Positions 10,167-21,238 are shown, numbered from the stretch's first letter. The stretch is DNA of 64,000 nt from Delftia tsuruhatensis NBRC 16741 (GCF_001571325.1 NZ_BCTO01000019.1:62001-126000), one strand, 5' to 3'. Program-made: numbers and translations. The notes: a model not told the origin generated them from the letters alone.

Positions 10167-11096
10167 ATGTCATCAACCATGTCTCTCGATATCAAGCGTC
10201 GCTCGGCCACGACGACGCCTGCCCCCAGTGCGCGCGAAACGCACAGCGGCGAGGTGGCCAAGCTCATCGATGTCTCCAAGTGCATCGGGTGCAAGGCCTG
10301 CCAGACCGCCTGCATGGAGTGGAACGACCTGCGCGACGAAATCGGCACCTGCGCGGCCGGCGTCTATGACAACCCGACCGATCTGACGGATCAGTCGTGG
10401 ACCGTCATGCGCTTTACCGAGTACGAGAACGAAGCGACCGGCAACCTGGAGTGGCTGATCCGCAAGGACGGCTGCATGCACTGCGAGGACCCGGGCTGCC
10501 TGAAGGCCTGCCCCTCGCCGGGCGCCATCGTGCAGTACAGCAACGGCATCGTGGACTTCCAGCAGGACCAATGCGTGGGCTGCGGCTACTGCGTCACGGG
10601 CTGCCCGTTCAACATCCCGCGCATCTCCAAGAAGGACCACAAGGCCTACAAGTGCACGCTGTGCTCGGACCGCGTGGCCGTCGGCCGGGAGCCTGCCTGT
10701 GTCAAGACCTGCCCCACCGGCGCCATCATGTTCGGCACCAAGGAGGCGATGAAGGACCAGGCCGAGCACCGCATCGGCGACCTCAAGCGGCGCGGCTATG
10801 CCGAGGCGGGCCTGTATGACCCGCAGGGCGTGGGCGGCACCCATGTGATGTACGTGCTGCATCACGCGGACAAGCCTTCGCTGTACAAGGGCCTGCCCGA
10901 CGACCCGAAGATCAGCCCCATGGTGTCCCTGTGGAAGGGCGTGGCCAAGCCATTGGCCATGGCCGCGCTGGGCGCAGCTGCCGTCGGCAGCCTGTTCCAC
11001 TACATCACCAAGGGCCCGAACGACGTGTCCAAGGAACTGGAAGACGAAATGGACCGCAAGGACCAGGAAGCCGCTGAAAAGGAGGCCCGCCGATGA
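10167..11096 (+). CDS. fdnH: Formate dehydrogenase beta subunit (four 4Fe-4S clusters)
   Basis: Electron-transfer subunit linking FdnG to the cytochrome b subunit. The 309 residues contain four cysteine clusters: [11 protein letters not shown] near residue 39, [13 protein letters not shown] near 107, [11 protein letters not shown] near 138, and CTLCSDR with CVKTC near 165-185. A C-terminal membrane anchor is seen near [19 protein letters not shown]. coli FdnH/FdoH (FdxH) is similar in length. Start is ATG 10167, with AAGGAG overlapping the fdnG stop codon region. Its stop overlaps the start of the gamma subunit (ATGA), indicating translational coupling. Confidence 0.96.
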   Translation: MSSTMSLDIKRRSATTTPAPSARETHSGEVAKLIDVSKCIGCKACQTACMEWNDLRDEIGTCAAGVYDNPTDLTDQSWTVMRFTEYENEATGNLEWLIRKDGCMHCEDPGCLKACPSPGAIVQYSNGIVDFQQDQCVGCGYCVTGCPFNIPRISKKDHKAYKCTLCSDRVAVGREPACVKTCPTGAIMFGTKEAMKDQAEHRIGDLKRRGYAEAGLYDPQGVGGTHVMYVLHHADKPSLYKGLPDDPKISPMVSLWKGVAKPLAMAALGAAAVGSLFHYITKGPNDVSKELEDEMDRKDQEAAEKEARR

Positions 11097-11719
11097 AACG
11101 CAACCCACGTGACCTGGTGCGCTACAACGCATCGGAGCGTGCCAACCACTGGGTGGTCGGCATCTGCTTCATCCTGCTGGCACTGTCGGGCCTGGCGTTC
11201 TTCCACCCGGCCTTCTTCCCGCTCACGCAACTGTTCGGCGGCGGGCCGTGGACACGCATCCTGCACCCCTACATCGGGGTGGTGATGGCGCTGTTCTTCA
11301 TCATCATGGCGCTGCGCTTCTGGCGCCTGAACGTGGTCGAGCCGCGCGACATCGAGTGGCTCAAGAACGTCAACAAGATGATCGACGGCGACGACCACGA
11401 CATGCCCGAGCAGGGCAAGTACAACGGCGGCCAGAAGCTGCTGTTCTGGGGCCTGGTCATCGGCATGCTGGCGATCACCGTGACCGGCGCGCTCATGTGG
11501 CGCGCCTGGTGGACGCTGCCCGTCAACGTGGTGCGCGCCGCCTCGGTGGTGCACGCCATCGCGGGCGTGTGGATGATCGGCCTGATCATCATGCACGTGT
11601 ACGCGGCCATCTGGACCCGGGGCACCATCCGCGCCATGCTGTACGGCACGGTGACACGGGCCTGGGCCAAGCAGCACCACCGGGGGTGGTATCGCAAGAT
11701 GACCGGTGATAATGACTGA
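11093..11719 (+). CDS. fdnI: Formate dehydrogenase gamma subunit (cytochrome b556)
   Basis: Membrane di-haem cytochrome b that passes electrons from the beta subunit to quinone. The 208-aa protein has four hydrophobic helices: [56 protein letters not shown] and [20 protein letters not shown]. His residues sit in the first helix region (ANHW) and in the last helix, as expected for haem ligation. Start ATG 11093 overlaps the fdnH stop by 4 bp. A conserved intergenic repeat begins 2 bp after its stop, so fdnGHI transcription probably ends or is processed there. Confidence 0.95.
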   Translation: MKRNPRDLVRYNASERANHWVVGICFILLALSGLAFFHPAFFPLTQLFGGGPWTRILHPYIGVVMALFFIIMALRFWRLNVVEPRDIEWLKNVNKMIDGDDHDMPEQGKYNGGQKLLFWGLVIGMLAITVTGALMWRAWWTLPVNVVRAASVVHAIAGVWMIGLIIMHVYAAIWTRGTIRAMLYGTVTRAWAKQHHRGWYRKMTGDND

Positions 11720-11721
11720 CA

Positions 11722-11779
11722 CCCCCTGAGCGGCTTACGCCGCTTCCCCCTCTCTACTCGCCGCGCGAGGGAGGGGGAC
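11722..11779 (+). repeat. 58-bp intergenic repeat, copy 1
   Basis: Begins CCCCCTGAGCGGC and ends GAGGGAGGGGGAC. It contains two potential hairpins: GCGGC/GCCGC around TTAC, and CCCCCTC with GAGGGGG around about 18 nt. The reverse complement of 16459-16516 matches it at 55 of 58 positions by eye. It follows fdnI immediately, a position typical of dispersed terminator or REP-like repeats. I associate closely related elements with Comamonadaceae genomes from memory. Confidence 0.75.
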
Positions 11780-11879
11780 GGCACCCTCGGTGCGGGACGG
11801 CCCTTCCTCGGTGCCCCTCGCCTTGGGCCGCGCCAGTTTTCACAGACATGGCGTCATACTAGGCATCAGCCTGAGCACC

Positions 11880-11912
11880 CAGCCGCCCAGCGATCCGGGC
11901 GGCTGTTTTTTT
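11880..11912 (+). terminator. Intrinsic terminator immediately upstream of fdhE
   Basis: CAGCCGCCC (11880-11888) and GGGCGGCTG (11897-11905) form a perfect 9-bp stem with an 8-nt loop, followed by seven T residues (11906-11912). It is one of the strongest intrinsic terminators in the window. It ends only 13 bp before the fdhE start, so it either ends fdnGHI read-through or acts as an fdhE leader attenuator. Confidence 0.8.
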
Positions 11913-11925
11913 GGGATTCATTCCA

Positions 11926-12900
11926 ATGCAACGCATTCTTCAACCCGGCGATATCGAGTCGCTGGACCACACCAGTTTTCCGCGCGTGCTGCTGCCGCAG
12001 TTGCCGGCGCTGTTCGTCGAGCGGGCGGCGCGGCTGCGGCAGCTGGCCGAGGGCAATCCGATTGCCGACTACCTGCGGTTTGTGGCGCAGATCGTGGACG
12101 CGCAGGCCAAGGCGGCCGGGCAGCTGACGCTGGCCGAGCCCGATGCGGCGCTGATCGCGCGGGCGCAGGAGCATTCCATGCCGCTGCTGCCTGCCGCCGA
12201 CCATATCGATGCCGCCTGGCATGGCGTGCTGGACCGCATGCTCGATGCCCTGTCGGGCGCCGACGGCTTGCCAGCGCCGCTGCAGCCGCTGCTGCAGGAG
12301 CTGCGCGCGCTGGACACGGCCGGGCGTGACGAGATCGCGCAGCGGCTGCTGCAAAAGGAAGTGGCGGCCCGCCACGTGGGCATGGCGCCCTTTGTGATGG
12401 CTGCGCTGCAGGTGGTGTTTGCCACGCGCGCCAGCGGCCTGAACGCACGCGACGTGCCCTATACCGATCCCGCCTCGATCTGTCCCGTCTGCGCCAGCGA
12501 GCCCGTGGCCAGCGTGTTGCGCATTGGCGGCAAGGCCGCAGGCCATCGCTACCTGCACTGCGGCACCTGCTGCACGGAGTGGCACATGGTGCGCGTCAAG
12601 TGCTCCCACTGCGAGTCGACCAAGGGCGTCGAGTACCAGGGCATCGATGGCGCAGGCGATACCGTGCTGGCCGAGACCTGCGAGGAATGCGGCAGCTACC
12701 GCAAGGTGGTCAACCAGGAAAAGGACCCGATGGCCGAGCCCCTGGCCGACGACCTGGCCTCGCTGATGCTGGACCTGCTGATGGGCGAGGAGACGCGCTT
12801 TCAGCGCGCCAGCGCCAATCCCCTGCTCTACGTGGCCTTTGCCGAGGAGCAGGACGAGGCCGGCGACGCGCTGATCGACCCCGCCACGCCTGCTGCCTGA
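11926..12900 (+). CDS. fdhE: Formate dehydrogenase accessory protein FdhE
   Basis: Cytoplasmic maturation factor for Tat-exported formate dehydrogenases. The 324-aa protein has four CxxC pairs at Cys186/189 (ICPVC), 212/215 (CGTC), 226/229 (CSHC) and 252/255 (CEEC), the rubredoxin-like iron-binding arrangement of FdhE. Start was set at ATG 11926 (MQRILQPGD) rather than an upstream in-frame TTG that falls inside the terminator T-run. A strong terminator directly precedes the gene, so its promoter may overlap that hairpin or it may depend on read-through. selA follows 14 bp later. Confidence 0.93.
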   Translation: MQRILQPGDIESLDHTSFPRVLLPQLPALFVERAARLRQLAEGNPIADYLRFVAQIVDAQAKAAGQLTLAEPDAALIARAQEHSMPLLPAADHIDAAWHGVLDRMLDALSGADGLPAPLQPLLQELRALDTAGRDEIAQRLLQKEVAARHVGMAPFVMAALQVVFATRASGLNARDVPYTDPASICPVCASEPVASVLRIGGKAAGHRYLHCGTCCTEWHMVRVKCSHCESTKGVEYQGIDGAGDTVLAETCEECGSYRKVVNQEKDPMAEPLADDLASLMLDLLMGEETRFQRASANPLLYVAFAEEQDEAGDALIDPATPAA

Positions 12901-12914
12901 CCCTTTCGCACACC

Positions 12915-14369
12915 ATGACCGATACCGCCGCCACCTCTGCCGCTTCCTCCACCCCGTCCGCGCTGCGCCTGCCTGCCGTGGACAAGGTGCTGCTGAGCGC
13001 CGACATGCTCGCGCTGCGCGAGCGCCACGGCCTTGATGCCTGCACCCAGGCCGTGCGCGAGACACTGGCACAGATGCGGGCCGATGCGCAGCAGCGGCTG
13101 CGGTCCGGCGAGCCCGATGCAGGCGCGCCCGGCATCACTGAGGTGATCCAGGCGGCCGGCCTGCGCCTGGCGCGGCGCTTTGCACCCCGTCTGCGCACGG
13201 TCTTCAACCTCACGGGCACGGTGCTGCACACCAACCTGGGCCGCGCCCTGCTGCCGCAGGAGGCCGTGGACGCCGTGGTGGCCGCCATGACGGCGCCGGC
13301 CAACCTGGAGTACGACCTGGAGGACGGCGGCCGTGGCGACCGCGACGACCTGATCGAATCCCTGGTCTGCGAACTCACGGGCGCCGAGGCCTGCACCGTG
13401 GTCAACAACAACGCCGCCGCCGTGCTGCTGACCCTGGCCACGCTGGCGGGCGGGCGCGAGGTCATCGTCTCGCGCGGCGAGCTGGTGGAGATCGGCGGGG
13501 CCTTCCGCATCCCCGACGTGATGACGCGCGCGGGCGCCACCCTGGTCGAGGTGGGCACCACCAACCGCACCCATGCGCGCGACTACGAAGGCGCTGTCGG
13601 CGAACACACCGGCCTGCTCATGAAGGTGCATTGCAGCAACTACGCCATCACCGGCTTCACCAAGGCCGTGAGCGACGCCGAGGTGGCAGCCATTGCCCAT
13701 GCGCACGGCCTGCAGATGGTGGTGGACCTGGGCAGCGGCACCCTGCTCGATCTGCGCGAATGGGGCCTGCCCTACGAGGTCACGGTGCGCGAGACCATCG
13801 AGTCGGGCGCCGACATCGTCACCTTCAGTGGCGACAAGCTGCTGGGCGGTCCGCAGGCCGGCCTGATCGTGGGCCGCAAGGACCTGATCGCCCGCATCAA
13901 GAAACACCCGCTCAAGCGCGCGCTGCGCGTGAGCAAGCTCACCCTGGCCGCGCTGGAGCCCACGCTGCGCCTGTACCTGCACCCAGAAAAGCTGGCCGAG
14001 CGCCTGACCACGCTGCGCCTGTTCACGCGCCCCCAGGCCGACATGCAGGCCCGCGCGCAGGCGCTGCAGCCGCTGGTGCAGCAGGCGCTGGGCAGCCGCT
14101 ATGTGGTGGAAACCGCCGAGATGAACAGCCAGATCGGCAGCGGCGCCCTGCCCGTGGAGAACCTGCCCAGCTGGGGCCTGCGACTGCATCCGGCCGACGG
14201 TCGCCAGGCCGGCCGCCAGCTCACCCGGCTTGAAGCGGGCCTGCGCGGCCTGCCCCGCCCCGTCATCGGCCGGCTGCATGACGACGCGCTGTGGCTGGAC
14301 CTGCGCTGCCTGGAGGCAGCCGACGAGCCGGCCTTCACCGAACAGCTGCCGCTGCTGCACATCGCCTGA
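12915..14369 (+). CDS. selA: L-seryl-tRNA(Sec) selenium transferase
   Basis: PLP enzyme converting seryl-tRNA(Sec) to selenocysteyl-tRNA(Sec) with selenophosphate. The 484 residues comprise an N-terminal helical tRNA-binding region and an aspartate-aminotransferase-fold core: [33 protein letters not shown], and the PLP lysine Lys308 in [13 protein letters not shown] 12915 ([11 protein letters not shown]) was chosen as it immediately follows fdhE; the frame stays open further upstream only through fdhE sequence. The protein is about 20 aa longer than E. coli SelA, because of a Ser/Ala-rich N-terminus. selB follows after 10 bp. Confidence 0.96.
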   Translation: MTDTAATSAASSTPSALRLPAVDKVLLSADMLALRERHGLDACTQAVRETLAQMRADAQQRLRSGEPDAGAPGITEVIQAAGLRLARRFAPRLRTVFNLTGTVLHTNLGRALLPQEAVDAVVAAMTAPANLEYDLEDGGRGDRDDLIESLVCELTGAEACTVVNNNAAAVLLTLATLAGGREVIVSRGELVEIGGAFRIPDVMTRAGATLVEVGTTNRTHARDYEGAVGEHTGLLMKVHCSNYAITGFTKAVSDAEVAAIAHAHGLQMVVDLGSGTLLDLREWGLPYEVTVRETIESGADIVTFSGDKLLGGPQAGLIVGRKDLIARIKKHPLKRALRVSKLTLAALEPTLRLYLHPEKLAERLTTLRLFTRPQADMQARAQALQPLVQQALGSRYVVETAEMNSQIGSGALPVENLPSWGLRLHPADGRQAGRQLTRLEAGLRGLPRPVIGRLHDDALWLDLRCLEAADEPAFTEQLPLLHIA

Positions 14370-14379
14370 GGACGAACGC

Positions 14380-16332
<1,953 letters not shown>

Positions 16333-16458
16333 GCCATAACGCTCCCATGGGACCGCTACAATAGCCGGTTTTGGGCATAGCACCTGCAATGGCGCGGCCC
16401 AACCCAGGGACGCCGAGCAAGAGCCGCCTCGCGGCGGGGGCGCCTAGCCGATGGCGTC
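16333..16458 (+). promoter_or_regulatory. Gap between selB and the repeat; possible selC promoter
   Basis: TACAAT at 16357-16362 resembles a -10 hexamer, but no good -35 lies 16-18 bp before it. GC-rich inverted sequence (GCCGCC..GGCGGG near 16422-16438) follows. Transcription of tRNA-Sec from here would have to cross repeat copy 2 (16459-16516), so selC may have its own promoter or be processed from a selB transcript. Confidence 0.25.
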
Positions 16459-16516
16459 GTCCCCCTCCCTCGCGCAGCGAGTAGAGAGGGGGAAGCGGCG
16501 CCAGCCGCTCAGGGGG
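16459..16516 (-). repeat. 58-bp intergenic repeat, copy 2 (inverted)
   Basis: Reverse complement of the element at 11722-11779 with three visible mismatches and the same paired-hairpin design. It sits between selB and tRNA-Sec, so the two copies face each other across fdhE-selA-selB. It ends 13 bp before the tRNA. Confidence 0.75.
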
Positions 16517-16529
16517 TGCCTAACATCCT

Positions 16530-16625
16530 GGAAAGCATACGCACCCGGTGGTGCGCCCGGGCTTCAAACCCGGTCAGGGGCGTCAGCCGCTCCTGGGTAG
16601 GTTCGACTCCTGCTGCTTTCCGCCA
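16530..16625 (+). tRNA. selC: tRNA-Sec (anticodon UCA), CCA encoded
   Basis: Ninety-six nucleotides with the selenocysteine tRNA signature. The acceptor stem is 8 bp, GGAAAGCA (16530-16537) with TGCTTTCC (16614-16621), then discriminator G and encoded CCA (16623-16625). The anticodon arm CCGGG-CTTCAAA-CCCGG has TCA at 16564-16566. The D-arm CGCAC/GTGCG is long, and the extra arm is large (GGGGCG-TCAG-CCGCTCC). The T-arm GTAGG-TTCGACT-CCTGC completes the cloverleaf. It decodes the UGA of fdnG. Confidence 0.96.
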
Positions 16626-16658
16626 ATCCCCCCGACTCTGATCCCAGCCAGGTTCCGG

Positions 16659-17165
16659 CTATTGCAAGGGCACGACGATGGCCACGCGGCGGTTCTCCGC
16701 CGCATCGCTGGGCACCACGGGCATGGCGCGGCCCAGGCCCTTGACCTCGATATCCTGGCGCGCCAGGCCGGCTTCGGCAAGCACATCGGCCACGGCTTCG
16801 GCGCGGCGCAGCGACAGGCGCATGTTGTAGGCATCGCTGCCGCGATCGTCCGTATGGCCTTCCACGCGCAGCCGCTCTATGCCCACGCCCTTGAGCGCCC
16901 GCCCCAGTTCCAGCACCTTGGTGCGCGCCTGGGCGCCGACTTCGGCCGAGTCAAAGCCGAACAGCAGCTTGCCCGACATCTGCAGCTCCCAGCCCTGCTC
17001 CGCCTGTGCAAAGCCCTGGCTGCGCAGCACTTGCTGCTGCTGCTCGGTCAGGCCCTGCGGCGTAGGCGGCGCCTCGGGCGCCGCCTTGCAGCCCGCCAGC
17101 GCAAGGGCCAGCACAGCGGCCGCACCTGCGCCGCACATCCGGGTCCAGCTCCGTCGTTTCAACAT
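16659..17165 (-). CDS. yfiB: YfiB-like OmpA-family outer-membrane lipoprotein
   Basis: A 168-aa lipoprotein with a peptidoglycan-binding OmpA domain. The signal peptide ends in the lipobox LALAGC (acylated Cys26). The C-terminal OmpA-like domain (about 60-168) includes VEGHTDDRGSDAYNMRLSLR. ATG 17165 has an excellent AGGAGGATGAC ribosome site and overlaps the end of the preceding cyclase gene. Third in an yfiR-yfiN-yfiB order. In Pseudomonas, YfiB sequesters YfiR at the outer membrane and so relieves inhibition of the YfiN cyclase; that role is inferred from gene order and domains. Confidence 0.88.
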   Translation of the reverse strand: MLKRRSWTRMCGAGAAAVLALALAGCKAAPEAPPTPQGLTEQQQQVLRSQGFAQAEQGWELQMSGKLLFGFDSAEVGAQARTKVLELGRALKGVGIERLRVEGHTDDRGSDAYNMRLSLRRAEAVADVLAEAGLARQDIEVKGLGRAMPVVPSDAAENRRVAIVVPLQ

Positions 17166-17166
17166 G

Positions 17167-18396
17167 TCATCCTCCTGTGACTCGTTCGGCCTGGCGCATG
17201 GCCTTGGCCTGGTACATGGCCTGGTCGGCATGGCGCATCAGCGTCTCCATGCTCTGGCCATGCTTGGGAAAAAGGGCCACGCCCGCACTGACCGAAGGCT
17301 GCAGCACCACGCCTTCGCTGACCACCAAAGGCTCATGCATGGCGGCCTCTATCTTGTCCCGCACCATCTGCGCATCGCCGCCCCCGCCCACGGGATAGAG
17401 CAGGATGGCGAACTCATCGCCGCCCAGCCGCGCGACCAGATCGCTCTCGCGCACCTGCGAGCGCAGTCTTGCGCCTACGGCCTTGAGCAGCACATCGCCC
17501 ACGGCATGGCCGTACGCGTCGTTGACCTGCTTGAAGCGGTCGTTGTCCAGAAACAGCACGGCCAGCTTCTGCCCGGTTTCGGCCGCGTTGTCCAGCGCCT
17601 GCTGCAGGCGCTGCTCGAAATGCAGGCGGTTGGCCAGCCCCGTGAGGCTGTCTCGCGAAGCCTGGCGCTCCAGGGCCGAATTTTGCTGCTGCAGCCGCTC
17701 GTGGCGTGTCTGCAGCTCGGCCAGCAGGGCATTGAAGTTGTCTCCCAACTCGCGCAGTTCGGCAATGCGCGCCAGCGGCACGCGCTGGTCCATGGACCGG
17801 TCATGGCGCACGGCGTGCGCCACGCGCGCCAACTGCTGCAGCGGTTCGGCAATGTCGCGCAGCATGCGGCGCGATTGGCGCAGCCCCACATAGCCGCTCA
17901 CGCCCACGCACAGCACCAGCACGATGAAGCCTGCGCCCAGAAAGCGGACCAGGCCCACGCCATCGCTGGACAGCTGCACGCTCCCGACCAGGCGGCCATC
18001 CTGGCGCACATCGGCCTCGGCGCGCGGCAGGCCTATGCCTATGGCCAGCAGTTCACCCACGCTGGACAGCGCCGAGCCGCCATGGCCCGACCACTGCACG
18101 AACGGGCGCTGCTCGGCATCGAAAACCTCGGCATGGGCCACGCCTTCGCCGCGCAGCAATTGGTCCAGCACGCGGGCAGCCTCGTCACGGTCACCGAAGA
18201 CCAGCGATGCCTCGACCGTATAGGCCAGCGAACGTGCCACCAGATGCAGGTTGTTGGACAGGTAAAGACGCAGGGTGGCCACGCCGACGATGAGCAGCAG
18301 CGCGCCCGCCAGCGCAATGGCCACCGCCGCCATGCGCATGTGCGCGCGGCGGATCACGTTGCGCAGGGAGGCGCTGCCGGACAGGAACAACTTCAT
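17167..18396 (-). CDS. yfiN: YfiN/TpbB-like membrane diguanylate cyclase
   Basis: A 409-aa inner-membrane GGDEF enzyme making c-di-GMP. It has transmembrane helix 1 (about 22-42), a periplasmic sensor region (45-150), transmembrane helix 2 (152-172), HAMP (173-232) and a catalytic domain with GGDEF at 325-329. The RESD inhibitory site (316-319) is spaced five residues before GGDEF, as for product inhibition. Start ATG 18396 overlaps the yfiR stop by 4 bp; yfiB begins at its own stop. Organisation matches the YfiBNR surface-signalling operon, in which periplasmic YfiR holds YfiN inactive until redox or envelope stress. Confidence 0.9.
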   Translation of the reverse strand: MKLFLSGSASLRNVIRRAHMRMAAVAIALAGALLLIVGVATLRLYLSNNLHLVARSLAYTVEASLVFGDRDEAARVLDQLLRGEGVAHAEVFDAEQRPFVQWSGHGGSALSSVGELLAIGIGLPRAEADVRQDGRLVGSVQLSSDGVGLVRFLGAGFIVLVLCVGVSGYVGLRQSRRMLRDIAEPLQQLARVAHAVRHDRSMDQRVPLARIAELRELGDNFNALLAELQTRHERLQQQNSALERQASRDSLTGLANRLHFEQRLQQALDNAAETGQKLAVLFLDNDRFKQVNDAYGHAVGDVLLKAVGARLRSQVRESDLVARLGGDEFAILLYPVGGGGDAQMVRDKIEAAMHEPLVVSEGVVLQPSVSAGVALFPKHGQSMETLMRHADQAMYQAKAMRQAERVTGG

Positions 18397-18962
18397 GGCA
18401 ACGTCCTGTGGCGCGCAAGCTGCAGCACCTTGGGATTGACGCGCAGGCCGCTGCGTGCCACGGAGTCGAGGCTGACCTCGAAGCCCGCGCCCTCGCCACG
18501 GCGGCGCAGGCAGAACATGGCGCCGATGCGGCACAGCTCGCCCCGCTCGCTGATGGTCAGCAGCGGCCGTCCGGCCAGTTGCTCCATGAGCTTGCGCCAG
18601 GCCGCTTCATCGAGCTGGCCGGCATAGATGCCTTCGCATTCGGCCAGGATGCGCGCATCGGAAAGCACGACGCGCCGGACTTCCAGCCGCTGGCTGCCCA
18701 CGGTCTGCGGGGCACCATTGAGCAGGTCATCGGCATATTCGGTGGAGCCCACCACGCACAGCCGCAGCACCGCGCTTTCCGTGGGCCAGCGCGTGTAGCC
18801 CAGGATGCCTAAGACTGTGCGTGTCACGCCCAGCTCATGCTCGTCGGCCGATGGTTCGGCGTGCGCCTGCCCCACCAGCCCCACCCAACCCGTTTGCAGC
18901 GCCAGCAGGCACACGGCCACCCAGGCCCAGGCTGGCGGCAGGCCCTTGATCCTGCCACCCAT
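18393..18962 (-). CDS. yfiR: YfiR-like periplasmic inhibitor (DUF4154)
   Basis: Periplasmic repressor expected to bind YfiN and be captured by YfiB. The 189-aa protein (usual family size about 190) opens with a signal peptide (WVAVCLLALQ...QAHA). It keeps four mature cysteines in two pairs (RLCVVG, AECEGIY and CRIGAMFC), like the two disulfides described for Pseudomonas YfiR. The start was placed at ATG 18962, preceded by AGGTGG and giving a proper signal peptide; an open frame extends about 60 codons upstream but without secretory features. First gene of the three-gene operon. Confidence 0.87.
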   Translation of the reverse strand: MGGRIKGLPPAWAWVAVCLLALQTGWVGLVGQAHAEPSADEHELGVTRTVLGILGYTRWPTESAVLRLCVVGSTEYADDLLNGAPQTVGSQRLEVRRVVLSDARILAECEGIYAGQLDEAAWRKLMEQLAGRPLLTISERGELCRIGAMFCLRRRGEGAGFEVSLDSVARSGLRVNPKVLQLARHRTLP

Positions 18963-19162
18963 GCACCACCTGCGGGATGGGAGAAGTGAGCGCTGCGAGC
19001 GCTGTGAGCGATTTATGCGAACAGCCAACCAAGGCTCCTTGAACGGGAAATCCATGCATTGCACCACGACGGCGCATCGAAGCATTTTTTCACATATCGC
19101 CCGCCTCGGAGCACCCGGAGTGTCGCGCTGGGTCATCATCCTTTCTTAGTCGCTGCGGCACA
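18963..19162. other. Upstream region of the yfiRNB operon
   Basis: A 200-bp gap likely carrying the yfi promoter. It includes the reiterated octamer-like sequence GTGAGCGCTGCGAGCGCTGTGAGCG split over 18986-19010 (GTGAGCG, GCGAGCG, GTGAGCG spaced about 9 bp). No clear hexamer pair was identified. Confidence 0.3.
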
Positions 19163-19960
19163 TCAAGGCGCCGCGGCAGGCAGGCGGTAGTGATAGGCGT
19201 AGAGCGGATGAAAGCCCAGGCTTTCATACAGCCCGCGCGCCACCCGGTTGGGAGCCCTCACCTGCAGCTCGGCCCATTGCGCCCCCTGCGTCCGTCCCCA
19301 GTGCAGCAGGCCGCACACCAGCGCACGGCCCAGCCCCCGCCCGCGCATTGCAGGTGCGATGACGATGTCATACAGGCCCACGCAGCCGCGCTCCAGCACG
19401 GCCAGGCCGAACCCGGCCACCTCGCCCCCGACGCGCAGCGTGGCAAAGGCGGCGGGCCAGGCAATGGACTGCAGCATGTGGTGATGCGCCTGCCTGTGCC
19501 GGGGCGGCACGGCGCTGGCCTCGGCAAAGCCTTGCAGCCAGGCCGCACCGGGCCGGGCATCCATGGCGAGGGTCCAGCCTTTTCCGTCCGCCGGCTGCGC
19601 CATGTCCGCCAAGGCTGCGCGCATCACGAGCGAAGGATCGGCCAGCAGGTAGCCGGCCTGCGCCAGCTGGGCATCGGCCTCGGGGCTGGCCAGGGGCGAG
19701 AGGCGGAAGACGGGCGGCAGGCCCTGGCGTTGGTAGAAGGCTTCGATCTGCGCCAGCAAGGCGCCAAGGCGGGCGCCGGGCTGATGGGCATTGGCCGAGT
19801 TGGCCCGCTTGGTATGGCCCTGCGCGGCGCGCAGCAGCCAGTCTCCGCAGAGCACGGTGCGCTGGGCCGGCCAGGCGTTGAAGCCGCGCTGCTCCACGCC
19901 GACCACCGTCTCGGGATCGCAGTCCACGGATGCGCGGTCATGAGCGAAAGACTTGGACAT
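19163..19960 (-). CDS. GNAT-family N-acetyltransferase
   Basis: About 265 residues. The GNAT acetyl-CoA fold is at the C-terminus: IVIAPAMRGRGLGRALVCGL carries the pyrophosphate-binding R/QxxGxG/A motif, followed by NRVARGLYESLGFHPLYAYHYR, typical of this fold. The N-terminal half (to about 120) is a second, degenerate GNAT-like or substrate domain. Start could be ATG 19960 (used here) or ATG 19975. It is divergent from selD across about 115 bp. The substrate cannot be inferred, and proximity to sel genes is probably coincidental. Confidence 0.8.
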   Translation of the reverse strand: MSKSFAHDRASVDCDPETVVGVEQRGFNAWPAQRTVLCGDWLLRAAQGHTKRANSANAHQPGARLGALLAQIEAFYQRQGLPPVFRLSPLASPEADAQLAQAGYLLADPSLVMRAALADMAQPADGKGWTLAMDARPGAAWLQGFAEASAVPPRHRQAHHHMLQSIAWPAAFATLRVGGEVAGFGLAVLERGCVGLYDIVIAPAMRGRGLGRALVCGLLHWGRTQGAQWAELQVRAPNRVARGLYESLGFHPLYAYHYRLPAAAP

Positions 19961-20075
19961 GCCCGCTTGTACCATGGCCGCCCGCCGTGCCCGCCCATAA
20001 TATGGCGCGCCGCCTCGCTGGCGGCAGGCACACTTTTTCCACTACTGCGATCGCCCCCGTTCGCCGGATTGCTCC

Positions 20076-21134
20076 ATGACCACAGACACCTCCCAAGCTC
20101 CCCGACTCACCTCGCTGTCCCATGGCGGCGGCTGCGGCTGCAAGATCGCGCCGGGCCTGCTGGCGGAGCTGATCGGCAAGAGCGCGCTGCCCAAGCAGTT
20201 CTTCCCGGACCTGCTGGTGGGCACGGAGACCGCCGACGACGCCGCCGTCTACCGCATCAACGACGAGCAGGCCATCGTGGCGACCACGGATTTCTTCATG
20301 CCCATCGTGGACGATCCGTATGACTTCGGCCGCATCGCCGCAACGAATGCGCTGTCCGACATCTACGCCATGGGCGGCCAGCCGCTGATGGCCCTGGCCA
20401 TCGTGGGCATGCCCATCAATGTGCTGCCGCACGACACCATTGCCAAGATCTTGGAAGGCGGCGAATCGGTCTGCCGCGATGCCGGCATTCCGCTGGCCGG
20501 CGGCCACTCCATCGACTCGGTCGAGCCCATCTACGGCCTGGTCGGCATCGGCATCGTCAACCCCCGCCAGATGAAGCGCAATGCCGACGCCCGGGCCGGC
20601 GACGTGCTGATCCTGGGCAAGCCGCTGGGCGTGGGCATTCTGTCGGCCGCGCTCAAGAAGAACCTGCTGGACGAAGCCGGCTACCGCGCCATGGTGGAGG
20701 CAACCACCTTGCTCAACCGCCCCGGCACGGCGCTGGGCAAGATGGACGGCGTGCACGCGCTGACCGATGTGACGGGCTTCGGCCTGCTGGGCCACGGCCT
20801 GGAACTGGCACGCGGCGCGGGCCTGACGGCGCGCATCGACAGCCGCAGCCTGCCCGTGCTGCCCACGGTGCAGGGCTTTGCCGAGCAGGGCGTCATTACG
20901 GGCGCCTCGGGCCGCAACTGGGCCTCATATGGCACGCAGGTGGTGCTGGGCGCCGGCATCACCGATGCCCAGCGCGCGCTGCTGACCGATCCGCAGACCT
21001 CGGGCGGCCTGCTCGTATCGTGCACGCCCGATGTGGCGGACCAGGTGCTTGCGCTGTTTGCCGAACAGGGCTTTGGCGATGCAGCCATCGTCGGCCGCAT
21101 GGAAGCGGGCCAGGCCCGCGTCGTGGTGGACTGA
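20076..21134 (+). CDS. selD: Selenide, water dikinase (selenophosphate synthetase), Cys form
   Basis: Makes selenophosphate from selenide and ATP for SelA. The 352-aa protein has the N-terminal loop HGGGCGCKI: the catalytic position is a cysteine, not selenocysteine, followed by the conserved lysine. The AIRS-family ATP-binding segments follow (ETADDAAVYRIND, TDFFMPIVDDPYDFGRIAA, GGHSIDS, LTDVTGFGLLGHG). With selA, selB and selC it completes the Sec pathway in this window, although about 3.5 kb of unrelated genes intervene. Start ATG 20076. Confidence 0.97.
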   Translation: MTTDTSQAPRLTSLSHGGGCGCKIAPGLLAELIGKSALPKQFFPDLLVGTETADDAAVYRINDEQAIVATTDFFMPIVDDPYDFGRIAATNALSDIYAMGGQPLMALAIVGMPINVLPHDTIAKILEGGESVCRDAGIPLAGGHSIDSVEPIYGLVGIGIVNPRQMKRNADARAGDVLILGKPLGVGILSAALKKNLLDEAGYRAMVEATTLLNRPGTALGKMDGVHALTDVTGFGLLGHGLELARGAGLTARIDSRSLPVLPTVQGFAEQGVITGASGRNWASYGTQVVLGAGITDAQRALLTDPQTSGGLLVSCTPDVADQVLALFAEQGFGDAAIVGRMEAGQARVVVD

Positions 21135-21154
21135 GCCAGGCAACCAGTCAAGCG

Positions 21155-21178
21155 AAACGGGGACCTGGGCCCCCGTTT
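21155..21178 (+). terminator. Hairpin downstream of selD
   Basis: AAACGGGG (21155-21162) pairs with CCCCGTTT (21171-21178) around an 8-nt loop. The T tract is short. It lies between convergent selD and the acylase gene and could serve both strands. Confidence 0.55.
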
Positions 21179-21238
21179 GCATTGCATGCCTGATGCAGCC
21201 CCTTCAGGCGGGCACTGCATCACGCCGGACAGCGGATG

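Noticed and set aside
7007-10348. A 1113-codon minus-strand open frame covering fdnG.
   Set aside because: Antisense shadow created by high third-position GC; the plus strand carries fdnG with Tat signal and iron-sulfur motif.
12579-14369. selA reading frame open far upstream, giving a 596-aa version.
   Set aside because: The extra 112 codons overlap fdhE in another frame. ATG 12915 immediately after fdhE gives a normal-length SelA.
16530-16625. tRNA-Sec as an integration site for a genomic island.
   Set aside because: No integrase and no repeat of the tRNA 3' end were seen downstream; the adjacent genes look chromosomal.
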